DNA of 11,463 nt from Phoronis ovalis (lineage: Eukaryota > Phoronida > Phoronidae). Numbering within the stretch: the stretch's first letter is position 1; each line of letters opens with the position of its first letter. The position numbers and the translations under genes were made by a program. Shown one piece after another: positions 1-8,505 of this stretch. Under the pieces are notes generated by a model that saw nothing but the letters and a program-made list of their open reading frames with translations, made no database searches and was not told the DNA's origin. The stretch is taken from the NCBI GenBank assembly GCA_028565635.1, contig JAOXYB010052934.1, positions 1 to 11,463 on the forward strand, read 5' to 3'.

Positions 1-1285
1 GTTGAAAAACATACCCTTTCACCCTGTTTTTTGTAACGAACATGCGTACCCAGCTATTCTGACTGTTACCCCCCGGGGATAAAAGGTTTCGTAGCTAGGA
101 GAGGAACAAAATATAGGGTTAATTTCTAATGGAACAGTCTATTGCTGGTGAGCTAACATTAGTTAGTATCTATATGTATCATTTGATCACATAATACGTG
201 TGCTAGAGTGACGAACCATTTGTAGTGTGAACAATTTTGGTGGACCTACATTGGAGAGAATGTAACCTGGGCTGGGACACTATTTGTTATTACGGGAAAA
301 GCCTTAATCATGCGGTATAGCTGGACATATTATTTCATTCGTGAATACAATACATTATGATTTCCTTGAAATGGAGATTCAGTCTTAGTGAACGCTGTTC
401 GGTGACCATCTAGGATGAGAAGTTTTGTTTTGTATTTCATTGTACCAAACAATGACTGGTGTACTTGATACCTGTTTTAAGGCTGAGTTGAGGCTGAAAC
501 TGTAATTAATATCTCCGGTATCAGTACATTTGTAAATAAATTGTTATATTACTAGAACATGGTTTATTGCAACTTTACTTTTACAAGCATGTAGATGCTT
601 TGTGCTTCCAACACAATGGGGTTAATTTTGTCACCTCAACTTTTAATATTGAAAACAATTCTGCACTTGATTATTTTGGTGCTTATAAATGTGATGTTCC
701 GAGTATTTCATGTGCAGCAAAAAAATATGTGGCATAGAATTTATTTCGTCAACAGAAATTGTCAATTTCTCATACACTACTAAAACCTAGTCTTATAGCC
801 ACAACATGCAGGCATCTAACAATTGTCATATTGTTTATAATCAGCATACAGTGTAGAGGCCTGAAAAATGGTAGTTGAGTGTTATGCAGGAAATAAACAA
901 AGAAATATAGTAACAGTATTAAATTTGGATGTCTGTTCTGATGCTCTTAACTTCTAAAGAATAATTTTGGCAGTCTGCATCCTTGTATATAATGCCTAAA
1001 GGGTGTTAATATCCCGGGAAATAATCTGGAATTCAACATAAAGTTTTCTTTATAGATATATATTTACAACTACTATACATACGACACAAAAATACAGATA
1101 TACGTGAAAATTTAAAACACCAGACACCTCATTCAGTCCAACACACTTATTTGACAAAATCAATACGAAGTGTCCATCATCAAGTAAAAAGAGAGATGTA
1201 AAATTTCTAGGTGTATACAGGCTATAACTACCAATAAGAAGTTGTGCAAATTCATTTTGCAACAATCAATACTACAAAATGATAT
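1..1285. other. Non-coding flank downstream of SUMO, no gene seen
   Basis: No coding region can be supported here. The open frames are short, lack splice-site context and resemble no protein I recognise. AATAAA occurs on the plus strand at 535-540 and 892-897, so a convergent gene entering from the left could end here, but no coding exon in the window supports that. The stretch is AT-rich and otherwise featureless to the eye. Confidence 0.5.
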
Positions 1286-1291
1286 TTTATT
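1286..1291 (-). terminator. Candidate poly(A) signal of the SUMO gene
   Basis: Read on the minus strand this is AATAAA, the first canonical signal I find downstream of the SUMO stop codon at 1944. It would give a 3' UTR of roughly 650-680 nt. I see no ATTAAA alternative between it and the stop. This is motif evidence only; the cleavage site is not known. Confidence 0.45.
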
Positions 1292-1943
1292 TACGGTGTT
1301 CTGTCATTAAGTGGGAGATACTCAAGTATGGACTATTTAAAATGTGTATTTCTGCCTCTTCTCCCTACAATTTGAGTTGTTAGACACAAAAGATAAATTA
1401 TGTGATCAACGTAAATTAAAGACGTGCATTCTGTTTAGTTTCAAATTGACCCCTTTTCGAATATAACTTTAAGGAAAATTACTGGTAAACTCTAGGCTCA
1501 GAGTAATCGAAAATGTCCAATCTGCATATTTAACAAATTCTTTTAGGGATAAGGAATGACTAGAATAACTGTATTCAAAAGAATCCTAAGGACCAAACAC
1601 ATAAAAAAGTCAAAATCCTCATAGAACAATAATATACGCAGCATGCTAGTGCTATAAAAATTATGTCGTGATATTTTAGTGATAATTATGTTACATTTGT
1701 AGTATGATGGAACAAACTTCTGGTTTAGCATTTTATATCTTTTCAATGTTCCCTCATCATAATTTGCAGAGGTTATGATAAATGAAACCGGAGTTTCCTC
1801 AAAATGTTTAAGGGTTGTTCCTCTTATCCGAAATAATTTGGTCCATTTCTCTTGTGTCTATGCCTTTGTATGTACAGTGACCTCTCTTCACCGAGATGCA
1901 TAATCCATAATGAAATGTTATTTGTACACAGGTTCCTTTCATC

Positions 1944-2003
1944 TTAAAATCCTCCCGTTTGTTGTTGAAAAACTTCAATAGAATCATCGTTTTCCATATC
2001 CAA
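1944..2003 (-). CDS. SUMO: SUMO coding exon 4 (residues 75-93 and stop)
   Basis: The acceptor TTTTTTAG (2011-2004) opens an exon starting [12 protein letters not shown]. It runs through Q-Q-Q-T-G-G-F to TAA (1946-1944). The C-terminal tail after the diglycine is a single phenylalanine. The exon is too short to stand out in an ORF scan and was recognised from its protein sequence. Confidence 0.95.
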   Translation of the reverse strand: MDMENDDSIEVFQQQTGGF

Positions 2004-4887
2004 CTAAAAAATACATATGTTGTTATTAAACAAAACAAAAACATTGAAGGCGCTAGAAATAATAAAAAGCAAAAATTAAACGCACCATATTATAATTTTT
2101 TTAAATAAAAAATCTTGTCATATGGTAATCACAAAACATTTGTCTTTCAAAAATTAACAACTACATAGCCATAATAGCTCATAGTATATATGTAATAAGA
2201 ACCTAACACATAATCTACCGACACAAACAGGAGCTTAATATAACTTTTGGGCAACCACTGAATTTGGACCACATATTACAGCACCATATATCATTTTCTA
2301 TACTTACTCCGTTAGGCGTATCTTCTGACCTGATATGCTGTCCATCAAACATAAACCTGACTGAGTCCATTGTCATACCCTGAAACAATTAACAGAATGC
2401 TTATCATCTATTTGTCATGTTATCACATCACATTTGTTATATTATTATAATTTTCAGTCAGACCATTCAAAGTGAGAGTACTATACAGTGTTCAAAAATG
2501 GACATAAAAGTGATAATTAAAAAGTATGTTACCAACAAAAAACAAGAGTATGGGGAGTGCCAAAAAGAATAGAAAAGGGAGTGACCAAGAGACACAAAAA
2601 ATGGAGCACTGATAGTATAAACATGGAATATAAACAAGCAAGTGTACATGACTGAAACATTCATTTTACAGTTCTCACTCCTATGTATGACAACTAAAGC
2701 GAATCAAGTAACCACAGACCTTGTTAACAGTACTTTACAGTCACATATATTCTAGTTTCCCATACTTGGTAGATGATTACCTTTTCTGAATACATGTTAC
2801 ATGGGACTGTTCATGTATTCAACTCTAGCCTATCCTGTTTCATTACACTAACATAATACCTGATCCCTTTTTGGCTAAATTCCAAATCATGACAGGATAA
2901 CCTACTTAAACTACTTCTACCTCCTGGTTCTACATGTATACCAGGAAAGATGACTCATCTGTCAAGGCAAATGTTTATTAGTTCAATAGGGTTGCTCCTC
3001 TAAGGGAGCAAGTTATATCCTGAAGACCATTACAGCTAGGAACTTGGTACTTGATGTGTAACACCCCCTGGGGTAGGCCATTGGTGACCTTGAGGTCAAA
3101 ATGTCATTTGGAGGTCAATGGTTAAATTTTGAAAATTGCTGAAAATGTTCCAAAATGATTGTATTAACTTACAAAGTATTTTAGATGACCTGTTTTAAGT
3201 TTTTATTTTTTGGCATATTTTCAATTAATTTACGGATCTTCTAATTTTCACTAAGCTATATCTTGAAGACTTACAGTTAGGGACATGATATTTGAGGTTT
3301 GACATCCCCAGGGTAGGCCATGACTGATCTTGGGGTCAAATGGTCACTTAGAGGCCAAAGGTCAAAAGTCTAAACTTGCTTGAAATGTTCCAAAATGATG
3401 GTATTAGGTTTTTAATGCCCTTTGAGAATATTTAAAGGTGAATTATTGCAAGTTGTAGTGTTTAGTCCAGCAGGCTTATAATTTGACATAAAACAGTCCG
3501 GAGAGTCGGAAGGTCATCTAGAGGTCAAAAGTTCAAACTGGCTTTAAATTTTCAGAAAGCTCTTAGAGTTCAAGGGGGACATTTTGCAGTCAAGAAGTCT
3601 CTAAGCAATGAATTTCTATTATTTGCTGAATAGTTCAAAAATGAAGTTAAAAGGTAGTTTAGAGGCCATCTAACGTTCGTTAAAGCCAATATGAGCAACA
3701 CTGCCTTTGCTAAAAGGCAATCTAGTTTGTACTTCCAAGTCATTAGCTGTTATTTGCAGAAAATCAAAAAGGTTATGTGAGAGGCTTAAAACTGTCACTG
3801 TTAGATTGATAAGACTATACTTAGCCTTGCTTTCGATAGAAAGGACTGCTGTGAGGGCGATCCAAGTTTGTTTACATATTTTATTGACTTCCTGTCACTC
3901 ACTTTGTATGTGATGGACAGAGACAATGGTGGTACCTATTGAGTGTATCAAGCACTTAAGGATTGTAATGTAAGGGTAAAAAAAGTGTACCTGGTCCAAC
4001 TACATGTTACCATTTATACTACTATGTGACCATCATGTGTAAAATCTCAGGTAATAGCTACACTCATTATAAAACACCAGTTATATCACCATCAGTGATC
4101 TTATATTAAAAATCACAAGAGATATTCAAAAATTATATCTGTAAATCTTCTTCAGTCACCCGCTTTTATAAACAACAATTATTTTTCAATGATGTTGTGA
4201 ATGCATGAACAGGATGATGAAAACTGCATGTCTTCTCTATAATCGTGCAAAATAACTTTAATAACATACCGCTCTGTCACAATATGTAGTCATCAATTTT
4301 CTGAGAGGTGTGTGTTTCTTTATCTTAAATGTGACAGCACTTCCATCTTGACCAACCACTTTTAGACTGACATGTTCACTTGATCCTTCTGGCTTAACTT
4401 CCTGGAAACAAAAATACACAAGTTAGTCTACCAAAAAAGTTTTTTGATTATTGTAATTACGATAAATAACTGTATAAAATTCTGTATGCACAACAGACAT
4501 GTGAAAATATCTTAAAGTAAAGTTAGGTAATGCAACTGATTGAAAGCCGGAAAATAGTCAAATAACCTGCACTCAATGACCCCTACCGGGTGTTTCACAA
4601 ATTTCGAACTATCTCAAAGGTTTAGTTCTCCAGAACGTTCACAGAATAAAGTTAAACATCTTATTGATTTGAATACAGTATACCAGTGGCCACATCATAG
4701 AAATGTATACCAATATCTTCAAACGTCATGATTTCCGCTGGCAAATTAATGCGATCTCGAGCCTTGGAGATGAAAATTCATTAATCCACCATTAGACAGC
4801 ACATTTTCCCGCGAATGATATTTGAATAACTAAAACATTGTCGGATCATTAAAACATAACTTAATTTACCTTCTTATCGTCAGACAT
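1944..4887 (-). CDS. SUMO: SUMO (small ubiquitin-like modifier), complete four-exon gene
   Basis: Joining 4887-4870, 4401-4270, 2379-2308 and 2003-1944 on the minus strand gives a 93-residue protein with three phase-0 GT-AG introns (468, 1890 and 304 bp). SUMO is attached to lysines of target proteins by the E1 (SAE1/SAE2), E2 (UBC9) and E3 cascade, mainly in the nucleus. Visible hallmarks are the acceptor motif VKPE at 8-11 (K9), the beta-grasp core with VVGQDG at 21-26, [14 protein letters not shown] at 30-43 and YCDRAG at 46-51, then RFMFDGQ at 58-64, EDTP at 69-72 and [10 protein letters not shown] at 83-92. The diglycine is G91-G92, followed by one residue (F93) that a SENP-type protease should remove. 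Length matches SUMO-2/3 (about 95). The core resembles SUMO-2/3 and fly Smt3, while the M-D-S-V-R-F-M-F stretch of exon 3 recalls SUMO-1. The gene shares a promoter with the plus-strand gene starting near 5192. Confidence 0.96.
2308..2379 (-). CDS. SUMO: SUMO coding exon 3 (residues 51-74)
   Basis: Acceptor TTGTTTCAG and donor GTAAGT (2307-2302) bound 72 nt, which is 24 codons. The exon starts GMTMDSVRF and ends EDTPNG. It encodes the strand with the R-F-x-F-D-G-Q signature typical of SUMO. Methionines at 52, 54 and 60 differ from the usual SUMO-2 residues. Confidence 0.95.
2380..4269 (-). other. SUMO intron 2 (1890 bp) with repeats
   Basis: The intron is bounded by a consensus donor GTATGT and acceptor TTTCAG on the minus strand. 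It holds the AGGTCA-rich tandem repeat at about 3011-3560, preceded by a small inverted repeat, TTGCTCC at 2992-2998 with GGAGCAA at 3005-3011. The open frame at 3707-3913 on the plus strand has no recognisable protein character. The remainder shows nothing I can name. Confidence 0.85.
3011..3560 (+). repeat. AGGTCA-rich dispersed repeat, two tandem copies plus a degenerate third
   Basis: Copy A starts at 3011 and copy B at 3254, a 243-bp period. Both share an opening like agytatatcytgaagac, a CCC(C)AGGGTAGGCCA-like or CTGGGGTAGGCCA block and the string aaatgttccaaaatgat. A third, more decayed copy covers about 3445-3560. Each copy carries AGGTCA-like half-sites: 3093-3098, 3101-3106 and 3112-3117 in A; 3333-3338, 3341-3346, 3352-3357 and 3359-3364 in B; 3511-3516, 3522-3527 and 3530-3535 in C. 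Reverse-oriented relatives lie in the plus-strand gene's intron. I do not know the repeat class. Confidence 0.75.
4270..4401 (-). CDS. SUMO: SUMO coding exon 2 (residues 7-50)
   Basis: The acceptor (pyrimidine-rich, ending TTTCCAG at 4408-4402) and donor GTATGT (4269-4264) bound 132 nt, which is 44 codons. The exon carries the VKPE self-sumoylation motif, the first two beta strands and the start of the main helix (HTPLRKLM). It ends at C-D-R-A immediately before the conserved glycine that opens exon 3. Confidence 0.96.
4870..4887 (-). CDS. SUMO: SUMO coding exon 1 (residues 1-6)
   Basis: ATG at 4887 begins MSDDKK, and the exon ends in AAG directly before the donor GTAAAT (4869-4864). A six-codon first exon that joins the ubiquitin-like body in phase 0 is plausible for SUMO genes. 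The minus-strand sequence just before the ATG (TTTTATTCAG, then one G) also resembles a splice acceptor, so an additional 5' UTR intron cannot be excluded. Confidence 0.9.
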
Positions 4888-5191
4888 CCTGAATAAAATA
4901 ACCGAAATATCACCAGAAAGAAGCAGCGTGTAAATGAGCTTGGCGCACAAAAGAACCTGCAAACGATGCACAAGCTGAAAACGTCAAATCTCATTGGCTA
5001 AACTGACGTGCCGGTGGGTTGACGTATGCAGTATGCTCCCATCATATTTGTTTTTCTAATACATTATTTATAAGACAAGTCAAACTAAAGCAAAATCTAT
5101 TTAATATTAAATACATTATAATTTAGATATGCTTGTTTCTTTTCTTTCGTTCTTAAATTCTCAAAGTGACTGGAAAATGTAATTATTCAAG
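4888..5191. promoter_or_regulatory. Bidirectional promoter between SUMO and the plus-strand gene
   Basis: The two divergent ATGs are 304 bp apart. The SUMO-proximal half is richer in CG than its surroundings. It contains TGACGT-type sites at 4981-4986 (minus), 5004-5009 and 5020-5025 (plus), which are CRE/ATF half-sites, and a CCAAT box read on the minus strand (4993-4997). Toward the plus-strand gene the sequence turns AT-rich with a weak TATA-like stretch (about 5064-5074). CCAAT and CRE sites are usual in animal housekeeping promoters; binding here is inferred from motifs alone. Confidence 0.65.
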
Positions 5192-5196
5192 ATGGC
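5188..5196 (+). promoter_or_regulatory. YY1-like CAAGATGGC element at the plus-strand start codon
   Basis: CAAGATGGC matches the known YY1 core (AANATGGC). In many animal genes this site sits just downstream of the transcription start and overlaps the initiator ATG. Here it overlaps the ATG at 5192, and the same bases give a strong Kozak context (A at -3, G at +4). This supports a real first exon at this place. Confidence 0.5.
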
Positions 5197-5285
5197 TACT
5201 CTCCCCGAAGTAAACTTCCGGAATATGGATTCTAAAATAAGTTTTTTTGATATTGGGCAATTAGAGATACAATTATGGAATAGTT
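5192..5285 (+). CDS. Candidate first coding exon or upstream ORF of the plus-strand gene
   Basis: An ATG in strong context opens 31 codons plus one base (MATLPEVNFRNM at the start) and runs into a consensus donor, GTAAGT at 5286-5291. The best downstream acceptor in view is TTTTTAACAG at 8479-8488, just before the 509-codon frame. Splicing these gives five more codons (C-T-E-Y-W) and then TAG at 8503-8505, directly followed by the ATG at 8506 in the same frame. The exon could therefore be a 36-codon upstream ORF, the true N-terminus of the long protein if the TAG is read through or is an allele or error, or an exon spliced to something not identified. I do not recognise the peptide. Confidence 0.5.
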
Positions 5286-5611
5286 GTAAGTATATTCAAT
5301 ACATACAACACTAACAATTGTAAGGAGTACGCACTGTTATGATTCATGGTAAAAAATTGCTAAAAGTTGGACAAAATCTTATCATAAAACTAGATGTTTG
5401 CCTTGTTTATTTAATACACTATAAATACAGTAGTCAGTAATAGGCAAAGGCGGCATGTTACTGTAGGATTGCTGCAATTTTCCCTAGTATGAAGAAATAC
5501 ACTTGTTAGTTTGGAAGCACCTTCTCGAGAAGGTATGGAACATTAACTGATGGATTTTATTCGGACTGGCCCTATTTTGACACTGTGGAATATGTGTGAA
5601 TGTCTTAATTT

Positions 5612-5669
5612 GGGCCGTATGTAAAACATGGAATTTGGAATCTGGAATCGAGTCAAACTACTTTAGGGA
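5612..5669 (+). repeat. Left inverted repeat of the putative transposon
   Basis: It pairs with 7212-7269 in reverse complement with three mismatches. The outer end is GGGCCGTATG, preceded by TAATTT. Confidence 0.8.
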
Positions 5670-5915
5670 GGGCCTGTTGTTTGTGAAAATACCTTGTTAT
5701 TTAATTAAAAGTTAAAATTCATGTAATTGTTTGCATTTCGATTTCATATTCGGTTAAAAAGAGGCAGTTGATATGATTCGGATATGAAGTAATTTATGGA
5801 AGCAATTTTAGTTTGCCATTTAGGGGATATATATCAGGTCATACAAAATAACATATTTTATGCATTAAGTGCTGCAAAATACACTAGAAGGGCCTTTTAT
5901 CAAAGGCCAGGTTGT

Positions 5916-5944
5916 ACACACACACAACCACACACACACACACA
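5916..5944 (+). repeat. CA-dinucleotide microsatellite
   Basis: An (AC)n tract is interrupted once by an extra CA-to-CC step (acaaccaca). It follows a small palindrome in which GGCCTTT and AAAGGCC enclose a few bases (about 5891-5908). Confidence 0.85.
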
Positions 5945-6033
5945 AATGGTTGGCCCTTTGACATTAGGATTGTTTTAGATCCTACCCTACTATAAATTTT
6001 TGCAGCAAATATTAGTGTCAATTTGACTACTTT

Positions 6034-6370
6034 TTATCCTTTGGTCTCGTGACCTCAACTTGACTCCATGACCTCTGGATGGCCTTAAAAACATCAATTT
6101 TAAAAGTTTCATGCAATTTTAAGATTTTAACTTTTTGACCTCTGAATGATCTTTTGACCTAAATGACCATTTGACCAAAATCACCTTTCTAACTCCATTT
6201 TTCAAAAATATTTTTGAGTTTTTTTACCTCACAATGACTACAAGACCCCTATATGACCTGTAAATGGCATACAAACTTTATTTTAGTAACTTTTAACTGT
6301 TGTCCTTTTGACCCCAATGTCAACTCATCCCACCCTGGGGATGTCGCATGTTAAACCACAAGCTGGTTGC
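6034..6370 (-). repeat. AGGTCA-rich dispersed repeat, reverse orientation, inside the transposon-like segment
   Basis: The reverse complement carries the same CATCCCCAGGGT block (near 6330-6345) and GGTCA-type half-sites as the copies in SUMO intron 2. On the plus strand the half-sites read TGACCT at 6050-6055, 6069-6074, 6136-6141 and 6155-6160, TGATCT at 6147-6152, and TGACCA at 6164-6169 and 6172-6177. Boundaries are approximate. Confidence 0.65.
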
Positions 6371-6541
6371 ACCAGTTGGTGAATTACAACCTCTTTCCTG
6401 CAGGGAATGGTCAAAAACAAGCTGAAAACTGAAAACTGTTGCTTTTCCTTTTAGAAAACCTTAAAAATCCATTAAAATGACCTTATTAAACATGATACCA
6501 TATTAAAACACGGTCCTCATATAGATTGCAGTAGGCCCACT

Positions 6542-6660
6542 GTCTGGGTTAAACGCTATGATTGGAATTAGTGTCTGGGTATGCACGCATCACAATTAGT
6601 GTCTTGGTCAAACGCTAGGATTGGAATTATTGTGCCGGTCAAATGCTAGGAACTGACACT
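6542..6660 (+). repeat. 31-bp minisatellite, about four copies
   Basis: Units begin at 6542, 6573, 6601 and 6632, giving periods of 31, 28 and 31 bp. Typical units read GTCTGGGTTAAACGC, then TAKGATTGGAATTAKT. The second unit is diverged and 3 bp shorter, and the last one decays at its end. Confidence 0.8.
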
Positions 6661-6763
6661 GATAAGGCGTTTAACGTACAAATACACAGCGAGCACGGAA
6701 CATACGACGGCGACAGTGCAACTATATCTTTATCACAACTTAAGTAATCTACTGGTCATGTTT

Positions 6764-6795
6764 ACACCTCGATAGAGGTGTGAGCCTCGATAGAG
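6764..6795 (+). repeat. Short stem-loop with a partial tandem copy
   Basis: ACACCTC (6764-6770) and GAGGTGT (6775-6781) form a perfect 7-bp stem around GATA. The segment CCTCGATAGAG is repeated at once at 6785-6795. No function is evident. Confidence 0.6.
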
Positions 6796-7211
6796 TGAGT
6801 AGTAGCGGAAAAAATCCACTCCATTCATTAAGTAGTGTACGTAGATGTGCTCATTTGTTGTTCTTGAGTTGGCCTATGGATTGACTACCAACTCATTTCA
6901 TAGGACATATGTAATAAATACATGATAACATTTTCTGGTGAAACAACTCAAAACAACAGATGCCCTTAAGACAGCATATGCAACCAATCAAAAGAAAAAA
7001 TTGTAGGTAATAATTAGTTGCAGTAATCCTTGCTCTTGCAAAACAATCTACTAGAATATTATAAAGTAACCAGGTTTGCAGAGTGTCATATTTGTATTGA
7101 CTAACTCAGAACAACACCACAAGCAGTCACATATACCCTTTTTTGTATTAAAAAGTGATTTACTTGTAAATTAGTTTACACAGAATATAGTTATTTTTTT
7201 TTCAATAACAT

Positions 7212-7269
7212 TCCCTAAAATATTTTGACTCGATTCTAGATTCCAAATTCCATGTTTTACATACGGCCC
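7212..7269 (-). repeat. Right inverted repeat of the putative transposon
   Basis: This is the reverse complement of 5612-5669 with three differences. The similarity stops sharply on the inner side. On the outer side one extra C is followed by TAATTT, the same hexamer as on the left. Confidence 0.8.
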
Positions 7270-7489
7270 CTAATTTGTAGTCAAGTTATGGCTAGATGTA
7301 AATATAGTCTTAATGAAAGTCTGAAAATCAATTAACCTCCTAAATATTAAAGATAACACTAATTCAGTAAACAACTTAAATAACAAAAAATAATAATAGG
7401 AATTTAAAAAAAACAAGTTAAATTTTTTTAGGTTTCTAAAGACCCAATACTTCAGAATGACCTCTAATAAATGACTTGAGAGCTGCATT

Positions 7490-7720
7490 TTTGAAATTTT
7501 CACGCAATTTGAAGATTTTGACCTCTTGACCTACAGATGACCTAGCAACCTCAATATCAACTGTCCCTACTCTGGGGATGTCATAAGTCAAACTTCAAGA
7601 TTGTATGACCAACCATTCTATAGTTTTAACATATTCCGTCCATAGATTAATTGAAAAGATGCCAAACAATAAAAAGCTGAATCTTTTAGCACCTAAATAG
7701 CCCCAAAGATCATCAAAATG
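7490..7720 (-). repeat. AGGTCA-rich dispersed repeat, reverse orientation, outside the transposon-like segment
   Basis: The reverse complement matches copies A and B of SUMO intron 2. It contains GACATCCCCAGAGTAGG and a tail like TTTTTATTGTTTGGCAT followed by TTTTCAATTAAT. Half-sites on the plus strand are TGACCT at 7519-7524, 7527-7532 and 7538-7543, spaced 2 and then 5 bp, as in the other copies. Confidence 0.7.
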
Positions 7721-8505
7721 TGTAAACTGGTAACATCATATTTGGATATTTTAAACAATTCTAAAATTTTAACCTTTGATCTCTAAATGACCAGATTATA
7801 AGGCATCATGCATTATATTCTTTTCTAATGTAAAAAAACAATAATGTTAAAAAAATATAATCCTTCGAAAGATTATAGTTCTTGAATAGGAAAGTGTCCT
7901 ATATCTGACATATTGGTTAAAATGTATTGTCTTTCATAATTAACAAAAACTCACCCATACAATGAAAGTTTTCATCATACAGCAATATTCTGCTGATCTT
8001 ATCGTTTGTTATAATAGAAGAAAGTATAAATTTAGGCAATCATATAGACGAGTCACATATTAGTAAAAATCAATGAAGACACCATTGTGGTCATACTTCG
8101 TATTTTATTTTGAGGTAAAATTCAACAAATAATGTGGCGCAAGAAAGATTTTTTTCACTTGATAATAATAATAAACTAAGACCTTCTGTATCATGAAAAT
8201 TTTCATCATATTTGTTCATTTAGAAAGGACAGATTTTGTTAGGACTATGTCAGTATATTAATGGTGTACAGAAAAATATGTTGGATTTCTAGTTACTTTA
8301 GTCATTGTGTATATTGATCCTGCTTTGATATTAATTCGCTAGGAATGTAAATTGTAGACAAAATATGACTTTGGCATTCAGAACCCAAGCATTGGTTTGT
8401 TCTGTAAAAGTTTATTTTAATACGTATCATAAGGTTTTCTTTAATATGTTTTTTATTATTTGTTAAATTTTGTCACTGTTTTTAACAGGTACAGAATACT
8501 GGTAG

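Larger units (their letters stand above)
5612..7270. mobile_element. Putative non-autonomous DNA transposon with 58-bp terminal inverted repeats
   Basis: Positions 5612-5669 and the reverse complement of 7269-7212 match over 58 bp with three differences. Both begin GGGCCGTATGTAAAACATGG and end in TTTAGGGA. The outer edges are flanked by TAATTT on both sides (5606-5611 and 7271-7276), a possible 6-bp target duplication. The interior has no transposase-like reading frame. Two chance insertions of one short repeat in opposite orientation would look similar, and a 6-bp AT-rich duplication is weak evidence on its own. Confidence 0.5.
5286..8488 (+). other. Probable intron of the plus-strand gene (3.2 kb), repeat-filled
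   Basis: It is bounded by donor GTAAGT (5286-5291) and an acceptor with a pyrimidine-rich tract ending AACAG (8488). No coding exon was recognised inside. It carries an inverted-repeat-bounded segment (5612-7270), reverse-oriented AGGTCA-rich repeats (about 6034-6370 and 7490-7720), a CA microsatellite, a 31-bp minisatellite and several small palindromes. An unrecognised internal exon would change the leader reading frame. Confidence 0.55.

Noticed and set aside
595-783. Plus-strand 62-codon open frame near the left edge
   Set aside because: AT-rich composition gives a hydrophobic random-looking peptide with no supporting context.
1808-2044. Minus-strand 78-codon frame overlapping SUMO exon 4
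   Set aside because: It reads exon 4 in a different frame. The SUMO frame with spliced exons accounts for the coding signal.
3707-3913. Plus-strand 68-codon open frame in SUMO intron 2
   Set aside because: No recognisable protein features or splice context, and it lies beside dispersed repeats.
5519-5534. Heat-shock element in the TTCTCGAGAA palindrome
   Set aside because: The spacing between TTC and GAA is four bases, not the two required by the heat-shock consensus.
7270-7503. Minus-strand 77-codon open frame rich in F, L and K
   Set aside because: It begins at the edge of the transposon-like segment and runs through A/T homopolymers, so it is most likely chance.
3011-7720. CRISPR-like or bacterial repeat array from the repeated blocks
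   Set aside because: The blocks are diverged and dispersed in both orientations inside spliceosomal introns, and the window is clearly eukaryotic.
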